Notes: a model not told the origin generated them from the sequence alone. DNA of 64,000 nucleotides from Alphaproteobacteria bacterium (GCA_019239415.1 JAFAZW010000053.1:1-64000), one strand, 5' to 3'; numbered from the stretch's first letter, positions 1 through 8,858 are shown. Translations and numbers: made by a program.

Positions 1-2
1 AC

Positions 3-788
3 GACGTCACCACGCGCCTGATGTCCCCCGACGAGGCGATCGCGGCGGGCGCGATGGCGCTGTTCGGCGAGAAATACGGGGACGAGGTGCGCGTCCTCTC
101 GATGGGGCATCATGACGAGGCCAGCTATTCGGTCGAGCTGTGCGGCGGGACGCACGTGAATGCGCTCGGCGACATCCAGCTGTTCAAGATCGTCGGGGAG
201 AGCGCCGTCGCCGCCGGCGTCCGGCGCATCGAGGCGCTGACCGGCGAGGCGGCGCGCCAGTGGCTGACCGGCCGCGAGAACCGCCTCAAGGAAGCGGCCG
301 CCGCGCTCAAGGCCGCGCCGGATGAAGTCCCGGCGCGGGTCGCCTCGCTGATCGAGGAGCGGCGCCGGCTCGAGCGGGAGCTCGCCGAGGCGAAGAAGGC
401 GCTCGCTCTCGGCGGCGGCGGCAAGGCCGAAGCGAAGGGTCCGGAACACGTCGGTGGCCGCGGCTTCATCGGCCAGGTGCTCGACGGGATCGATCCGAAG
501 GCGCTGCGCGGCCTCGTCGACGAGGCGAAGCAGCGCGTCGGCTCCGGGGTGGCCGTGCTGGTGGCGGTGAACGAAGGCCGCGCCAGTGTCGCCGTCGGCG
601 TCACGGCCGACCTTGCCGGGCAGCTCAGCGCCGTCGACCTCGTGCGCAAGGCGGTGGAGGCGCTCGGCGGACAGGGCGGCGGCGGCCGGCCCGACATGGC
701 CCAGGGCGGCGGGCCGGATGGTTCGAAGGCGGCGGATGCGGTGGCGGTGGTGAAGGCGGCTCTCGAGGGAGAGCTGGCGCCGGCCTGA
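3..788 (+). CDS. alaS: Alanyl-tRNA synthetase, C-terminal part (cut by window edge)
   Basis: The reading frame is open from base 3 and continues to the TGA at 786-788, so only the last 261 codons are visible. The visible part begins in the second additional (editing) domain: the CGGTH motif near bases 141-155 supplies a zinc-binding Cys and His used to deacylate mischarged Ser/Gly-tRNA(Ala). A charged helical linker follows (about bases 260-420). The C-terminal DHHA1/C-Ala domain ends with a glycine-rich [15 protein letters not shown] stretch near 664-712, typical of AlaRS and DHH-family proteins. The catalytic domain lies upstream of the window. Identification is from these family motifs and is secure. 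Confidence 0.96.
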   Translation, partial: DVTTRLMSPDEAIAAGAMALFGEKYGDEVRVLSMGHHDEASYSVELCGGTHVNALGDIQLFKIVGESAVAAGVRRIEALTGEAARQWLTGRENRLKEAAAALKAAPDEVPARVASLIEERRRLERELAEAKKALALGGGGKAEAKGPEHVGGRGFIGQVLDGIDPKALRGLVDEAKQRVGSGVAVLVAVNEGRASVAVGVTADLAGQLSAVDLVRKAVEALGGQGGGGRPDMAQGGGPDGSKAADAVAVVKAALEGELAPA

Positions 789-804
789 AGCGTTTCGGTC
801 AAGG

Positions 805-891
805 CGTCATCCCGGACTTGATCCGGCATCCACCTTTCCGGTCGCGACGTCAGCGAAGAGAGGTGGACCCCGGATCAAGTCCGGGGTGACG
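805..891. repeat. Palindromic repeat, family 3 (CGTCATCCCGGACTTGATCC)
   Basis: The left arm reads CGTCATCCCGGACTTGATCC and the right arm is its near-perfect inverse, ending in GGGGTGACG. About 45 bases separate the arms, including a second inverted block (CCACCTT / AGGTGG). It fills the space between the alaS stop (788) and the convergent dioxygenase stop (895). Other copies are at 56516-56600 and 57818-57897, with a half copy inside 23819-23951. A strong stem in both transcripts suggests a bidirectional terminator or RNA-stabilising role (inference). Confidence 0.9.
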
Positions 892-894
892 ATC

Positions 895-1959
895 TCAGAC
901 GTCGTCGACCGCGTAGTCCTCGCCGTAGAACTTGCTCGTGCTGCGGGTGTGGAAGGCGATGGCCTTGACCGGTTCGTACTTCGGCGCGCCGAGGCCGGGA
1001 AGCACTTCCAGCAGCTCATTCTCCCAGAGGTAGACGGCGACCGGGAAGGAGACACGCGCGCGATTCCGCTGCGAGCCGTCGCGGGGCTTGCCGACGCGAT
1101 GGGTGGTGGAGGGCAAGCGGTCGTTGGTGATCCGCTGCATATAGTCGCCGGTGTTGATGATCAGCGCGCCCGCCGGCGCATCGAGCCGGACCCAGGCCCG
1201 GCTCCTGTGGTTCCAGACCTGCAGCCCCTCGACGCGCGAGGCGGGGAGGAGGGTGAAGAGGTCGACGTCCTCGTGGCCGAGCAGGCGGCCGGCGCCCGAG
1301 CGGTCCTGCTCCTCGCTGAGCGGCGGATAGTAATTGGCGCGCAGCCCGAAATTCGTCTGCGTCAGCTTCGCGTCGAGCAGGTGCGGGTCGCAGCCGAGGC
1401 CCTGGAGCATGGCCTGCGCGATCGGCTTGAACAGGGCTTCGTGGGCGAGGGCGAGGCGGCGGAACCCACGTTCGTGGCGCGGCTCGGGCCAACAATCCTC
1501 GGGGCGGAACGGCGTCTCGCGCTGCTGGGGCATGTCGAAGGCGCGGCGGCACCAGACCCAGCCCTCGACAAGATCCGGGTGGATCTCGCTCGTCTCCTCG
1601 ATCGGGAAATAGCCCTGGGCGACGGAGCCGTGGCGCGCCGCACGGAAGCGCATTTTGTCTTCGAGGGGGGTGGCGGTGAAGAGGTCGAGAACCTGCTCTT
1701 CCATATCGCCGTAGAGGGACGGATCGACGCCGTGGCCGACCAGGACGGCGAAGCCGATCTCCTCCAGAGCCGAGGCGAAGGCTTGCGCGAACGCGGCCTT
1801 GTCGGCCGCGTCGCCGTGGAGGAAGGGCGCGATGTCGAGCGTCGCGATCCGGTAATCGTCGTCGAACGCGTCGGCTTCGTCCTCCGCGAGGCGGTAAGTA
1901 TGCGTCTTGCGCACCTGGTCGAAGCGGTTGAAATCCTGGTTGAGGGCCGGGCGGCTCAC
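895..1959 (-). CDS. Isopenicillin N synthase-like Fe(II)/2-oxoglutarate dioxygenase
   Basis: This 354-residue cytosolic oxygenase belongs to the isopenicillin N synthase/2OG-Fe(II) family. An N-terminal DIOX_N-type region (about residues 40-160) precedes the double-stranded beta-helix core. The facial triad is visible as H229-x-D231 and H287, and the 2-oxoglutarate-binding R302-x-S304 follows. The start is a GTG at 1959 whose GTGA overlaps the stop of the upstream permease gene, so the two are translationally coupled. An upstream in-frame ATG at 2913 would run through the whole permease gene in another frame and is rejected. Substrate is unknown; bacterial relatives oxidise varied small molecules. 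Coupling to a TauE-like permease hints at a small-molecule substrate or product (inference). Confidence 0.88.
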   Translation of the reverse strand: MSRPALNQDFNRFDQVRKTHTYRLAEDEADAFDDDYRIATLDIAPFLHGDAADKAAFAQAFASALEEIGFAVLVGHGVDPSLYGDMEEQVLDLFTATPLEDKMRFRAARHGSVAQGYFPIEETSEIHPDLVEGWVWCRRAFDMPQQRETPFRPEDCWPEPRHERGFRRLALAHEALFKPIAQAMLQGLGCDPHLLDAKLTQTNFGLRANYYPPLSEEQDRSGAGRLLGHEDVDLFTLLPASRVEGLQVWNHRSRAWVRLDAPAGALIINTGDYMQRITNDRLPSTTHRVGKPRDGSQRNRARVSFPVAVYLWENELLEVLPGLGAPKYEPVKAIAFHTRSTSKFYGEDYAVDDV

Positions 1960-2867
1960 GATCCCGGCTCCGGCTCCATGACGAACGGCGCTTCGGCGGC
2001 CTCGACCGTGCCCTTGCGCCGGCCCTTGAGGGCGGCATGCGCCATCACTGCCGCCGCGTAGAGCACGACGGCGAAGACCAGCCAGCGCAGATAGGTGACG
2101 GGCAGCGAAACGACGACGTAGTAAGCGAGCAGCACCGCGGGGATGCCGCCCAGCGCGAGGCCGAGCACGATCCTGAGGTCGACCTTGCCGATGCGGATAT
2201 GCTGGAAGCTGGCGCCCGCGCCCATCAGCGAGGCGCCGCCGGCCATGATCGGAAACGCGAATTTGGGGTCCATGCCCATCAGGCTGAACATCACCAGGGT
2301 CGGCGCATAATTGCCGACGCCGAAGTTCGCGAGGATGCCGAAGGCGAAATTGGCGACGATGGCGACCAGCATCAGGCCGAGCGGCAGGCTCGAGGCCGTC
2401 CCGCCGCCGGGGAAGAGATCGAGATTCTGCATCGCATAGGCGGTCGCGGCGAGCAGCAGGCCGACGGCGACGGTCATCTGCACGACCCACACCCGCGCCC
2501 GCGTCACCAGCGGCACGCCGACCAGGCCGCCGATGAAGACGGCCGCGATGCAGCTGACCAGCAGGATGCGGTCGACCAGCACCCCGACGCCGATCAGGAA
2601 GACGATGCTTTCGGTCATCGCCGGCGGGGTGAGGCCGCAGAGCATCGTCTGAGGGATCAGCCGGTCGGGCACCATGCGGCGGAACTTGAACCAGGCGGTG
2701 GTGGGGGCGAAGGAACCGATGCCGAGCGTGTCGAGGAAGTTGACCACCGCGCCGAGCGCCAGCGCCTCGAGCCCGGGCACCGCGCGCCGGGCGAGGGCGG
2801 CCCGCGCCAGCGCGAGCCCGTAGGTCAGAACGGCGAGGCCGAGGACGGCGAGGAGCGCGATCAGCAT
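1956..2867 (-). CDS. TauE/SafE-family membrane permease
   Basis: The 303-residue protein is almost entirely hydrophobic, with about eight predicted transmembrane segments in the two-halves arrangement of the TauE/SafE (sulfite/organosulfonate exporter-like) family. Short glycine-rich stretches such as GGLVGVP and GGIPAVLL match loops seen in that family. I chose ATG 2867, giving an N-terminal hydrophobic helix at once (MLIALLAVLGLAVL); TTG 2903 and ATG 2913 are in-frame or nearby alternatives. It ends in a GTGA overlap with the downstream dioxygenase. Family members export sulfite, sulfoacetate or similar anions, but the cargo here cannot be read from sequence. It diverges from the bicupin gene, with about 80 bases between starts for both promoters. 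Confidence 0.82.
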   Translation of the reverse strand: MLIALLAVLGLAVLTYGLALARAALARRAVPGLEALALGAVVNFLDTLGIGSFAPTTAWFKFRRMVPDRLIPQTMLCGLTPPAMTESIVFLIGVGVLVDRILLVSCIAAVFIGGLVGVPLVTRARVWVVQMTVAVGLLLAATAYAMQNLDLFPGGGTASSLPLGLMLVAIVANFAFGILANFGVGNYAPTLVMFSLMGMDPKFAFPIMAGGASLMGAGASFQHIRIGKVDLRIVLGLALGGIPAVLLAYYVVVSLPVTYLRWLVFAVVLYAAAVMAHAALKGRRKGTVEAAEAPFVMEPEPGS

Positions 2868-2947
2868 GGCCAGGACTTTGAGCCTTGCGCGCCCGCAGCG
2901 CAACCGGCGCCATGGCGGGCGGTCCGCGACGCCGCTAAGCTCACGGG

Positions 2948-3883
2948 ATGAGCGACCTCGACCTGATCTGCGCGGACTTCAACGGCGCCCTGGCCTTCCT
3001 GCGCGGCGCCGGGGCGCGGCTCGACGTCATCTTTCCCGCCGACGCGCCGCACAGCGCCGTGCTGACGCACGAGGGCAGGACGGTGCGGCTGCGGGCGCGG
3101 GCGGACGTTGCGGAGCCGCCGTCCGCGCTGCCGCCGTTCGAGCCGGAGTTCGTCGTCACCCGGGCGGGAGATGCCTGCGAAGGGCGCGCCGGCATGCGCT
3201 ACCGCGACCTGATCCCGAGCCGTCTCGGCGGGCGGTATATCGCCTCGCACATCGCCGTCGAAGACGGGCCGGTGGCGGATTGGGTTCACTATCACCGTGT
3301 CGCCTTCCAGCTGATCTGCGTCCGCCGCGGCTGGGTGCGGGTCGCGTACGAGGACCAGGGCGAGCCGTTCGTCATGGCGGAAGGCGACATGGTGCTCCAG
3401 CCGCCGGGCATCCGCCACCGGGTGCTGGAGAGCGGGGGCGGCCTCGAAGTGGTCGAGATCGGCTGCCCTGCGCTGCACGAGACCTTCGCCGAGCATGCGA
3501 TGGCGTTGCCGAATGGAGAAGGCGATCCCGAGCGCAGGTGGGAGGCCCAGCGCTTCCTTCACCACCGCGCCGCCGCCGCACCGTGGACGCGGTGGCGCGG
3601 CGGCGAGGCGCAGGAGACAGGCTTGGCGGCGGCGACGGGCGGGGTTGCCGACGCCCGGATCGTGCGACTCCCGCCGGGGGGCGGGTTGGAAGTACCGCCG
3701 TACCGGGGGGAGCTGGTGTTCGGCTTCGTCTTCGAGGGGTCGGCCAGGCTGGAGCATGAGGGGCCGGACCCCCTCGGCCCTGCCGATGCCTTCGTTGTCC
3801 CTCCCGGGAAGGGTTGGGGGCTGCGGGACGCGTCGCCGGACTTCCGGCTGCTCCACGTCACCACCGAGGAGCTCCCGGGCTAG
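2948..3883 (+). CDS. Two-domain cupin protein (function unknown)
   Basis: This 311-residue protein has two cupin-like beta-barrel regions. The first (about residues 95-180) contains HYHRVAFQLICVRRG followed by EGDMVLQPPGIRHRV, the usual paired cupin motifs with metal-type histidines. The second (about 235-305) is degenerate, with ADAFVVPPGKGW but few histidines, so only the N-terminal barrel is likely to bind metal. No signal peptide is seen. It could be a small-molecule dioxygenase, isomerase or sensor; the sequence does not decide. The start ATG 2948 follows a weak purine run. The last four bases overlap the convergent DUF763 stop. Confidence 0.72.
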   Translation: MSDLDLICADFNGALAFLRGAGARLDVIFPADAPHSAVLTHEGRTVRLRARADVAEPPSALPPFEPEFVVTRAGDACEGRAGMRYRDLIPSRLGGRYIASHIAVEDGPVADWVHYHRVAFQLICVRRGWVRVAYEDQGEPFVMAEGDMVLQPPGIRHRVLESGGGLEVVEIGCPALHETFAEHAMALPNGEGDPERRWEAQRFLHHRAAAAPWTRWRGGEAQETGLAAATGGVADARIVRLPPGGGLEVPPYRGELVFGFVFEGSARLEHEGPDPLGPADAFVVPPGKGWGLRDASPDFRLLHVTTEELPG

Positions 3884-5154
3884 CCGGCGGCGGCGTCCGC
3901 CTCGGGCGGCTCCCAGCCGAACACGCTGCGGCCGCCATAATCGTGCGAGCGGGCGCGCTCCTCCGCCATCAGGGCGTCGAAGCTCGGGCCGGAGACGTAG
4001 CGCTCGAGCCGCCGCGCCTGTTCGTCGAGGCGCCGGATGGCGCCGATTTTCTCGTCGTTGCCGAGCTTGGCCTGGGTGACCGCGGCTTTCAGGATGCCGA
4101 TCGTCTTGTCGTAGACCTTGGTAGGCACCGGGAAAGGGTGGCGGTCCTTGCCGCCATGGGCGAGGCTGAAGCGCGCCGGGTCGGCGAAGCGGCACGGGGC
4201 GCCGTGGATCACCTCCGCGACCATCGCCAGCGAGCGCACGGTGCGGGCGCCGACGCCGGGGACGAGGAGCAGCTCGGGAAACTCACTCGGCCCCGCATCG
4301 GCGGCGGCCGCGAGGGTGCCGTGGAGGCGGCGGAGGATAACGTCCCCCCGGCGGACGTCGTGATGGGCGGGGAGGGTGAGGTGGGGGAGGAGAGGCGCTG
4401 AGTCCTGCGGGTGCGCCCCTCGACTTCGCTCGGGACGGACGAGCTCAGTTTCGAGGGCCGCCGCTTCGCGCGCGAGCTTGTCCGGGCCCAGGTCGGCGAG
4501 GAGGGTGAGTTGGGCGGCGCGCGAACCGGCCGCGCGGGCGTCGGCGAGGTTGACGATGTCGCCCTGGCGGCGCCCCTCGATCGCCGCGTGAGGGCTGTCG
4601 ACGAAGCTGGCGAGGCCGTCCGAGAGCCAATGGTAGCGCCGCGCGGTGCGGCTGGCGCCGTTCATGCCCTGCTGGACGACGCACCATTTGCCGTCATCCG
4701 CGACGACGAAGCCGTGGAGATAGAGGTCGAAGCCGTCCTGCACCGCGGCGCTGTCGACCTTGGCGACGAGGCGGCTGGCGCGGGCGAGAGCGGTGCCGTC
4801 GAAGCCCGCCGCCTCGCCGGCGGCGGCGAGCTCCGCCGGCGTCTGGCGGGAGTGCCCGCCCCGCCCGCCGCAGACGCGCAGGCCGAGCTCCTGGGCGCGC
4901 GGGTTGAGGCCGCGCTTCAGCGCGCCGATGACGCTGGTGGTGATGCCGGACGAATGCCAGTCCATGCCCATCACCGCGCCGAAGGACTGAAACCAGAACG
5001 GGTGGGCGAGGCGGGCAAGGAAGGCGTCCCGCCCCTCGTGGTGGACGATGGCCTCGGCGATGAGGGTGCCGAGCCGCGTCATCCGCTCGCCGAGCCAGGC
5101 GGGAACGCGTCCGCCGTGGAGCGGCAGATCGGCGCTGCCGGCGCGGCGGGTCAT
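3880..5154 (-). CDS. DUF763 domain protein with helix-hairpin-helix motif
   Basis: This 424-residue protein starts with the conserved DUF763 opening (MTRRAGSADLPLHGGRVPAW), which fixes the start at ATG 5154 rather than the upstream in-frame start at 5259. Residues about 294-310 (ELLLVPGVGARTVRSLA) form a helix-hairpin-helix-like motif of the kind that contacts nucleic-acid backbone, and the central region has invariant-looking HSSGITTSV and GGRGGHSRQTP segments. The family function is unknown; DNA or RNA binding is an inference from the HhH. Residues about 238-249 (VRPERSRGAHPQ) are encoded by an interspersed repeat absent from the family core. A 42-bp element shared with the paaA upstream region ends only five bases before the ATG, leaving no room for a normal ribosome-binding site. 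Confidence 0.85.
   Translation of the reverse strand: MTRRAGSADLPLHGGRVPAWLGERMTRLGTLIAEAIVHHEGRDAFLARLAHPFWFQSFGAVMGMDWHSSGITTSVIGALKRGLNPRAQELGLRVCGGRGGHSRQTPAELAAAGEAAGFDGTALARASRLVAKVDSAAVQDGFDLYLHGFVVADDGKWCVVQQGMNGASRTARRYHWLSDGLASFVDSPHAAIEGRRQGDIVNLADARAAGSRAAQLTLLADLGPDKLAREAAALETELVRPERSRGAHPQDSAPLLPHLTLPAHHDVRRGDVILRRLHGTLAAAADAGPSEFPELLLVPGVGARTVRSLAMVAEVIHGAPCRFADPARFSLAHGGKDRHPFPVPTKVYDKTIGILKAAVTQAKLGNDEKIGAIRRLDEQARRLERYVSGPSFDALMAEERARSHDYGGRSVFGWEPPEADAAAG
4413..4445. repeat. Family 5 repeat arm inside the DUF763 gene
   Basis: The string CCCCTCGACTTCGCTCGGGA, followed by CGGACGAG, matches the arm of the palindrome at 41447-41521 and the element inside paaD. It lies in frame and adds about 11 residues rich in Arg, Pro and Ser. 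It appears to be a single arm, not the full palindrome. Confidence 0.75.
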
Positions 5155-5159
5155 GGATT

Positions 5160-5201
5160 GGAACCTGCGGAAGTTTCGAAGTTTCGTGAAAAATAAAAAA
5201 C
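5160..5201 (-). promoter_or_regulatory. 42-bp upstream element shared with paaA
   Basis: Read on the minus strand, this starts GTTTTTTATTTTTCACGA and continues to TTCGAAACTTCCGC and a final TTCC. The copy upstream of paaA (58679-58720) has the same orientation relative to its gene and differs at only about five positions. It is an AT-rich tract followed by TTCGAA-centred half-repeats (CGAAACTTCGAAACTTCCG) in otherwise GC-rich DNA. It ends five bases before the DUF763 ATG. A promoter core or operator shared by the two genes is the simplest reading (inference). Confidence 0.6.
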
Positions 5202-5335
5202 CCGTCGATCCGTGCGGCGGGATCGATCGATCTTCCGGGCACGGGCGGCGGCGTCCCACATTCCGCGAACATAGCAGGAACCTTAAGGCGCGTCAAACTC
5301 TTTCCCGCCTGCCCATCGGACGAGAGGGAGGCAAG

Positions 5336-7114
5336 TCACGGCTTCGCGTCCCTCAGCCGCCGCGTCGGCTTGAGGGCCGGGGCGTGGTCGAGCTGGCCTT
5401 CTTCCATGATCTCCTGCCGAAGCGCGGCCCGCTTCTCGTGGATCGAGGCGATGACCGGGCCCATGGCGATGCCGAGGTCGACCAGCACCGCCTCGGACAG
5501 CTGCAGCGAGCTTTCCAGCGTCTCCGGGACGGCGTCGCTGGCGCCGGCCTTGTAGAGCTCGGCGGCGTGGCGCGCGTCGCGGGCGCGGGCGATGATGGTG
5601 AGGTCGGGGCACCAGGCGCGCACCTTCTTGGTCAGCCGCACGGTGAGGACCGGATCGTCCATGGTGAGGACGAGCGCGCCGGCATGACCGAGGTTCAGCC
5701 GGTCCATCAGCTCGGCGCGGGCGACTTCGCCGTAGAGGACGGGAAAGCCCTCGCGGCGGCAGGCGGCGGCGTTGTCGACGTTCGAATCGACCGCGACGTA
5801 GCTCCGGCCGTGATTCGCGAGCATCTCGGCGACGAGCCGCCCCACGCGGCCGAAGCCGATGATCACCACATCCGGCGCGGCCTCGCCCGTGCCGACCTGC
5901 ACGGTGGAGTCCGGGGCGCTGCCGTCCACCTGCCGGGCCGCTGCCCTGCCGATGCGGGCGAGCAGCGGGGTCAATGTCAGGCCCAGCGCCGAGACCACCG
6001 TCCAAAAGGCGGCGGTGTCCCGGGCGATCAGCCCCGCGGCCGCGGCGGCGGAAAGGACGACGAGGGTGGTCTCGGACGGGGAGGCCATCAGCAGCCCCGT
6101 CTCGGCGGCGACGGCGTTGCGCTCGCCGGTGAGGCGCAGGAGGGCGGCGGTGACCAGCGCCTTGACCAGCAGGACCGCGAGCAGCGCGGCGACGAGGGCC
6201 TCCCATTGCGCGAGGATGAGCCGGAGGTCGAGGCTCATGCCGACCGTGATCAGGAAGACGCCGAGGGCGAGGCCGCGGAAGGGCGCGGTGATGACCTCGA
6301 CCTCGCTCCTGTAATCGGTCTCGGCGATGAGCAGGCCGGCGACGATCGCGCCGACGATCGGCGAGAGGCCGACGGCGGTGGTGGCGAGGCTGGCGACGAT
6401 GACGACGAGCAGGCTTGCGGACAGGAACAGCTCGGGGCTCTTCGTCCGTGCCGCCTGGGCGAAGAGGCGGGGGAAGAAGAACCGGCCGAGCACCAGCATC
6501 GCGCCGACCATCAGGACGCCGAGCCCGAAGGTGCGCGCCAGCCCCTCCCAGCCTTGCCCGCCCTGCGGCGCCAGCGCGCCGAGGAAGAAGATGATGGGGA
6601 CGATGGCGAGGTCCTCGAACAGCAGCATGGCCAGCGCCGAGCGGCCGACCGGCGTCCCCGGCCCGACCAGCGGGAGGACGAGCGCGGTCGACGACAAGGC
6701 CAGCGCCAGCCCCATGCCCGCGGCGCCGCCCCAGCTCTGACCGACGAGGGCGAGCGCGCCGGCGAGGATCGCGGCGGAGAGAAGCAGCTCGGCGGCGCCG
6801 AGGCCGAACACCTGGCGGCGCATGCTCCACAGGCGGCGGAACGAGAGCTCGAGCCCGACCGAGAAGAGCAGGAGGATGATGCCGAACTCGGCGAACGGCT
6901 CGATGCCGTGGGGGTTCGAGATGGTGACGTGACCGAGCCAGGCATGGTCCCGGGCGAGCGCCCCGAGCCCGGTCGGGCCGCACAGCATGCCGACGAGGAT
7001 GAAGCCGATGACCGGGCTGACCCGGAACCGGGCGAAGGCGGGAATGACGATCCCCGCCGCGCCGAGGATGACGAGGGCGTCGGAAAGGGCGCTGTTCTGG
7101 AAGCCGGGGGCCAT
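5336..7114 (-). CDS. Kef-type monovalent cation:proton antiporter (CPA2) with RCK domain
   Basis: This 592-residue inner-membrane protein has an N-terminal Na+/H+-exchanger-type domain of about 12 transmembrane helices (residues 1-395). It includes the family signatures FAEFGIILLLFSVGLEL and LALSSTALVLPLVG. A cytosolic TrkA-N/RCK domain follows (about 413-592) with a Rossmann GFGRVG at about 420-425. Kef-type systems exchange K+ for H+, often gated by glutathione adducts or nucleotides. ATG 7114 starts the membrane domain directly; the longer frame to 7399 is encoded by repeats and is rejected. A second relative is at 26467-28233. It runs in the same direction as the thiolase gene but is separated from it by a 165-bp repeat block. 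Confidence 0.9.
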   Translation of the reverse strand: MAPGFQNSALSDALVILGAAGIVIPAFARFRVSPVIGFILVGMLCGPTGLGALARDHAWLGHVTISNPHGIEPFAEFGIILLLFSVGLELSFRRLWSMRRQVFGLGAAELLLSAAILAGALALVGQSWGGAAGMGLALALSSTALVLPLVGPGTPVGRSALAMLLFEDLAIVPIIFFLGALAPQGGQGWEGLARTFGLGVLMVGAMLVLGRFFFPRLFAQAARTKSPELFLSASLLVVIVASLATTAVGLSPIVGAIVAGLLIAETDYRSEVEVITAPFRGLALGVFLITVGMSLDLRLILAQWEALVAALLAVLLVKALVTAALLRLTGERNAVAAETGLLMASPSETTLVVLSAAAAAGLIARDTAAFWTVVSALGLTLTPLLARIGRAAARQVDGSAPDSTVQVGTGEAAPDVVIIGFGRVGRLVAEMLANHGRSYVAVDSNVDNAAACRREGFPVLYGEVARAELMDRLNLGHAGALVLTMDDPVLTVRLTKKVRAWCPDLTIIARARDARHAAELYKAGASDAVPETLESSLQLSEAVLVDLGIAMGPVIASIHEKRAALRQEIMEEGQLDHAPALKPTRRLRDAKP

Positions 7115-7170
7115 AGGGGTGTTATGGGGGATCAGGGCCGTCGTGACGAGACCACGTCTGGGCGTGTCCC

Positions 7171-7335
7171 CGTCATCCCGGCGAAAGCCGGGGATCTCCT
7201 GTCGGACTGGCGGAGGAAACGCCGGGCCCCCGAGGTGGGTCTCGGGGAGATCCCGGCTTTCGCCGGGATGACGGCTTGGCGCCCCCGGTTCAGGCGCCTG
7301 TCCGACAGGAGATCCCGGCTTCCGCGGGCATGACG
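7171..7335. repeat. Tandem palindromic repeat, family 4 (CGTCATCCCGGCGAAAGCCG)
   Basis: A CGTCATCCCGGCGAAAGCCG arm is followed by an inverted copy (GATCCCGGCTTTCGCCGGGA then TGACGG) and then a further partial inverted copy ending in GATCCCGGCTTCCGCGGGCA. The inner sequence TCTCCTGTCGGACTGG also recurs inverted. It therefore holds about one and a half to two units between the thiolase stop (7351) and the antiporter start (7114). In-gene members are at 40711-40799 (ligD) and 46713-46796 (E2 gene). Confidence 0.88.
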
Positions 7336-7350
7336 GGAGGGGAACGGCTC

Positions 7351-8526
7351 CTAGAGCCGCTCCACGATCGTCACGTTGGCTAGCCCGCCGCCTTCGCACA
7401 TCGTCTGGAGGCCGTAGCGCTTGCCGCGGGCGCGCAAGGCGTGGAGGAGGGTGGCCATGAGCTTGGTGCCGGACGCGCCCAAGGGGTGGCCGAGCGCGAT
7501 CGCCCCGCCGTTGACGTTGAGGTGGGCGGGATCGGCGCCGGTTTCCTGGAGCCAGGCGAGGGGCACCGGGGCGAAGGCCTCGTTGACTTCGAACAGGTCG
7601 ATGTCGTCGATCTTCATGCCGGCGCGATCGAGGGCGCGGCGGGTGGCGGGGATCACCTCCTCGAGCATGATCACCGGATCGCCGCCGGTGACCGTCAGGT
7701 TGAAGATGCGGGCGAGGGGGGTGAGGGCGTGCGCCTTCACCGCCGCCGCCGACGCGACGACCACGCCGGAGGCGCCGTCGCAGATCTGCGAGGCGTTGGC
7801 GGCGGTGATGCGGCCGCCCTCCTTGAGCGGCTTCACCGCGGCGATGCCCTCGAGCGTGGCGTCGTAGCGTATGCCCTCGTCGTGGACGTGGAGGCGCTCT
7901 TCGCCGTCCTCGGCGACCACCTTGAGCGGCACGATCTCGGCTTCAAAGGCGCCGGCGAGCGTCGCCGCGGCGGCCTTGCGATGGCTGTCGAGGGCGAAGG
8001 CGTCGAGGCGCTCCTTCGGCAACTGGTATTTCTCCGCGATCATCTCGGCGCCGTCGAACTGGCTGAACATCTGAACGCCGAACCGCTCGCGGATGCGGGC
8101 TGAGAATGGGCCCGTGCCGATGCCGTGCTGGAGCGGCAGGGTGAAGGGGAGGCCCATCGGCACGCGGCTCATCGATTCGACGCCGGCGGCGATCACCACA
8201 TCCTGGGTGCCGCTCATCACCGCCTGCGCCGCGAACTGGATCGCCTGCTGCGACGAACCGCACTGCCGGTCGATGGTGACCGCCGGCACGGAGGTGGGCA
8301 GCGACGAGGCCAGGACGGCATTGCGGCCGATGTGGAAGGCCTGCTCGCCCGCCTGGCCGACGCAGCCCATGATCACGTCCTCGACCGCGGCGGGGTCGAG
8401 GGCGGCGCGGGCGACGAGCCCGTCGAGCACTTCCGCAGCCATGTCGGCGGGGTGCCAGTCCTTCAGGGCGCCGCCCTTCCTGCCGCCGGCGGTGCGGGCG
8501 GCGGCGACGATGAACGCTTCGGCCAT
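7351..8526 (-). CDS. Acetyl-CoA C-acyltransferase (thiolase)
   Basis: This 391-residue cytosolic thiolase cleaves 3-ketoacyl-CoA with CoA, or condenses two acyl-CoAs. The nucleophilic cysteine is C89 in DRQCGSS. The second active-site set is H347 in [14 protein letters not shown] and C377 in MCEGGG. Length and motif order match the family. It stands alone rather than with a hydratase or dehydrogenase, so a general fatty-acid role (FadA-like) or another 3-ketoacyl-CoA substrate is equally possible. It is distinct from the paaJ-type thiolase at 56609-57811. ATG 8526 is preceded by a purine-rich GGAGGGATCGC, a fair ribosome-binding site. Confidence 0.92.
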   Translation of the reverse strand: MAEAFIVAAARTAGGRKGGALKDWHPADMAAEVLDGLVARAALDPAAVEDVIMGCVGQAGEQAFHIGRNAVLASSLPTSVPAVTIDRQCGSSQQAIQFAAQAVMSGTQDVVIAAGVESMSRVPMGLPFTLPLQHGIGTGPFSARIRERFGVQMFSQFDGAEMIAEKYQLPKERLDAFALDSHRKAAAATLAGAFEAEIVPLKVVAEDGEERLHVHDEGIRYDATLEGIAAVKPLKEGGRITAANASQICDGASGVVVASAAAVKAHALTPLARIFNLTVTGGDPVIMLEEVIPATRRALDRAGMKIDDIDLFEVNEAFAPVPLAWLQETGADPAHLNVNGGAIALGHPLGASGTKLMATLLHALRARGKRYGLQTMCEGGGLANVTIVERL

Positions 8527-8600
8527 GCGATCCCTCCTGTCGGCGCAGGGTAGAGCCCGTTTCGCTGGCGGGGAAGGGCGGCGCGCGCTAAGGCGTCCTT

Positions 8601-8837
8601 ATGGGGACGAAACGGCGGATCCGGCATCTCGACGAGGTCGGCGAGAGCTATACGCAGCATTTCGGCGCGGCGGCGGGCTTCGGCCTGCGGATGATCGGCG
8701 GCGGCCTCGCCTGCCTGGTCCACGCGCTCTGCCCGTGGCTGTTCGAGACGACCGGCAGCCGCACCGTGAGCGGCCTCAACGCCACCTTATGCAAGCGCGC
8801 CGACAAGCCGAACTGGGAGCGGCACCCGATCATTTAG
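8601..8837 (+). CDS. Small DUF6356-type protein
   Basis: This 78-residue protein matches the DUF6356 pattern common in sphingomonads: a HLDEVGESYTQHFGAAAGFG opening, one short hydrophobic stretch (about residues 28-48, GLRMIGGGLACLVHALCPWL), and a polar tail. It is probably a small membrane-associated protein. Function is unknown. It diverges from the thiolase gene with 74 bases between starts. The stop is 22 bases before a family 1 repeat. Confidence 0.7.
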   Translation: MGTKRRIRHLDEVGESYTQHFGAAAGFGLRMIGGGLACLVHALCPWLFETTGSRTVSGLNATLCKRADKPNWERHPII

Positions 8838-8858
8838 GGGTGCACGGGTCCGCCGTGT

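Noticed and set aside
886-2061. Long plus-strand open frame opposite the dioxygenase gene
   Set aside because: High GC content leaves antisense frames open. The minus-strand frame encodes an intact Fe/2OG oxygenase with all ligands; the plus frame has no recognisable motif.
5189-5201. Rho-independent terminator at the T-rich block near the DUF763 start
   Set aside because: The T tract is not preceded by a convincing GC stem, and the same sequence lies upstream of paaA in the same orientation to its gene.
5048-7333. 761-codon plus-strand frame opposite the Kef antiporter
   Set aside because: Composition is dominated by Asp, Glu, Arg and Gly without structure, and it is antisense to a clear transporter.
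7115-7399. N-terminal extension of the first Kef antiporter
   Set aside because: The added residues are encoded by the family 4 repeat block, and the antiporter membrane domain starts directly after ATG 7114.
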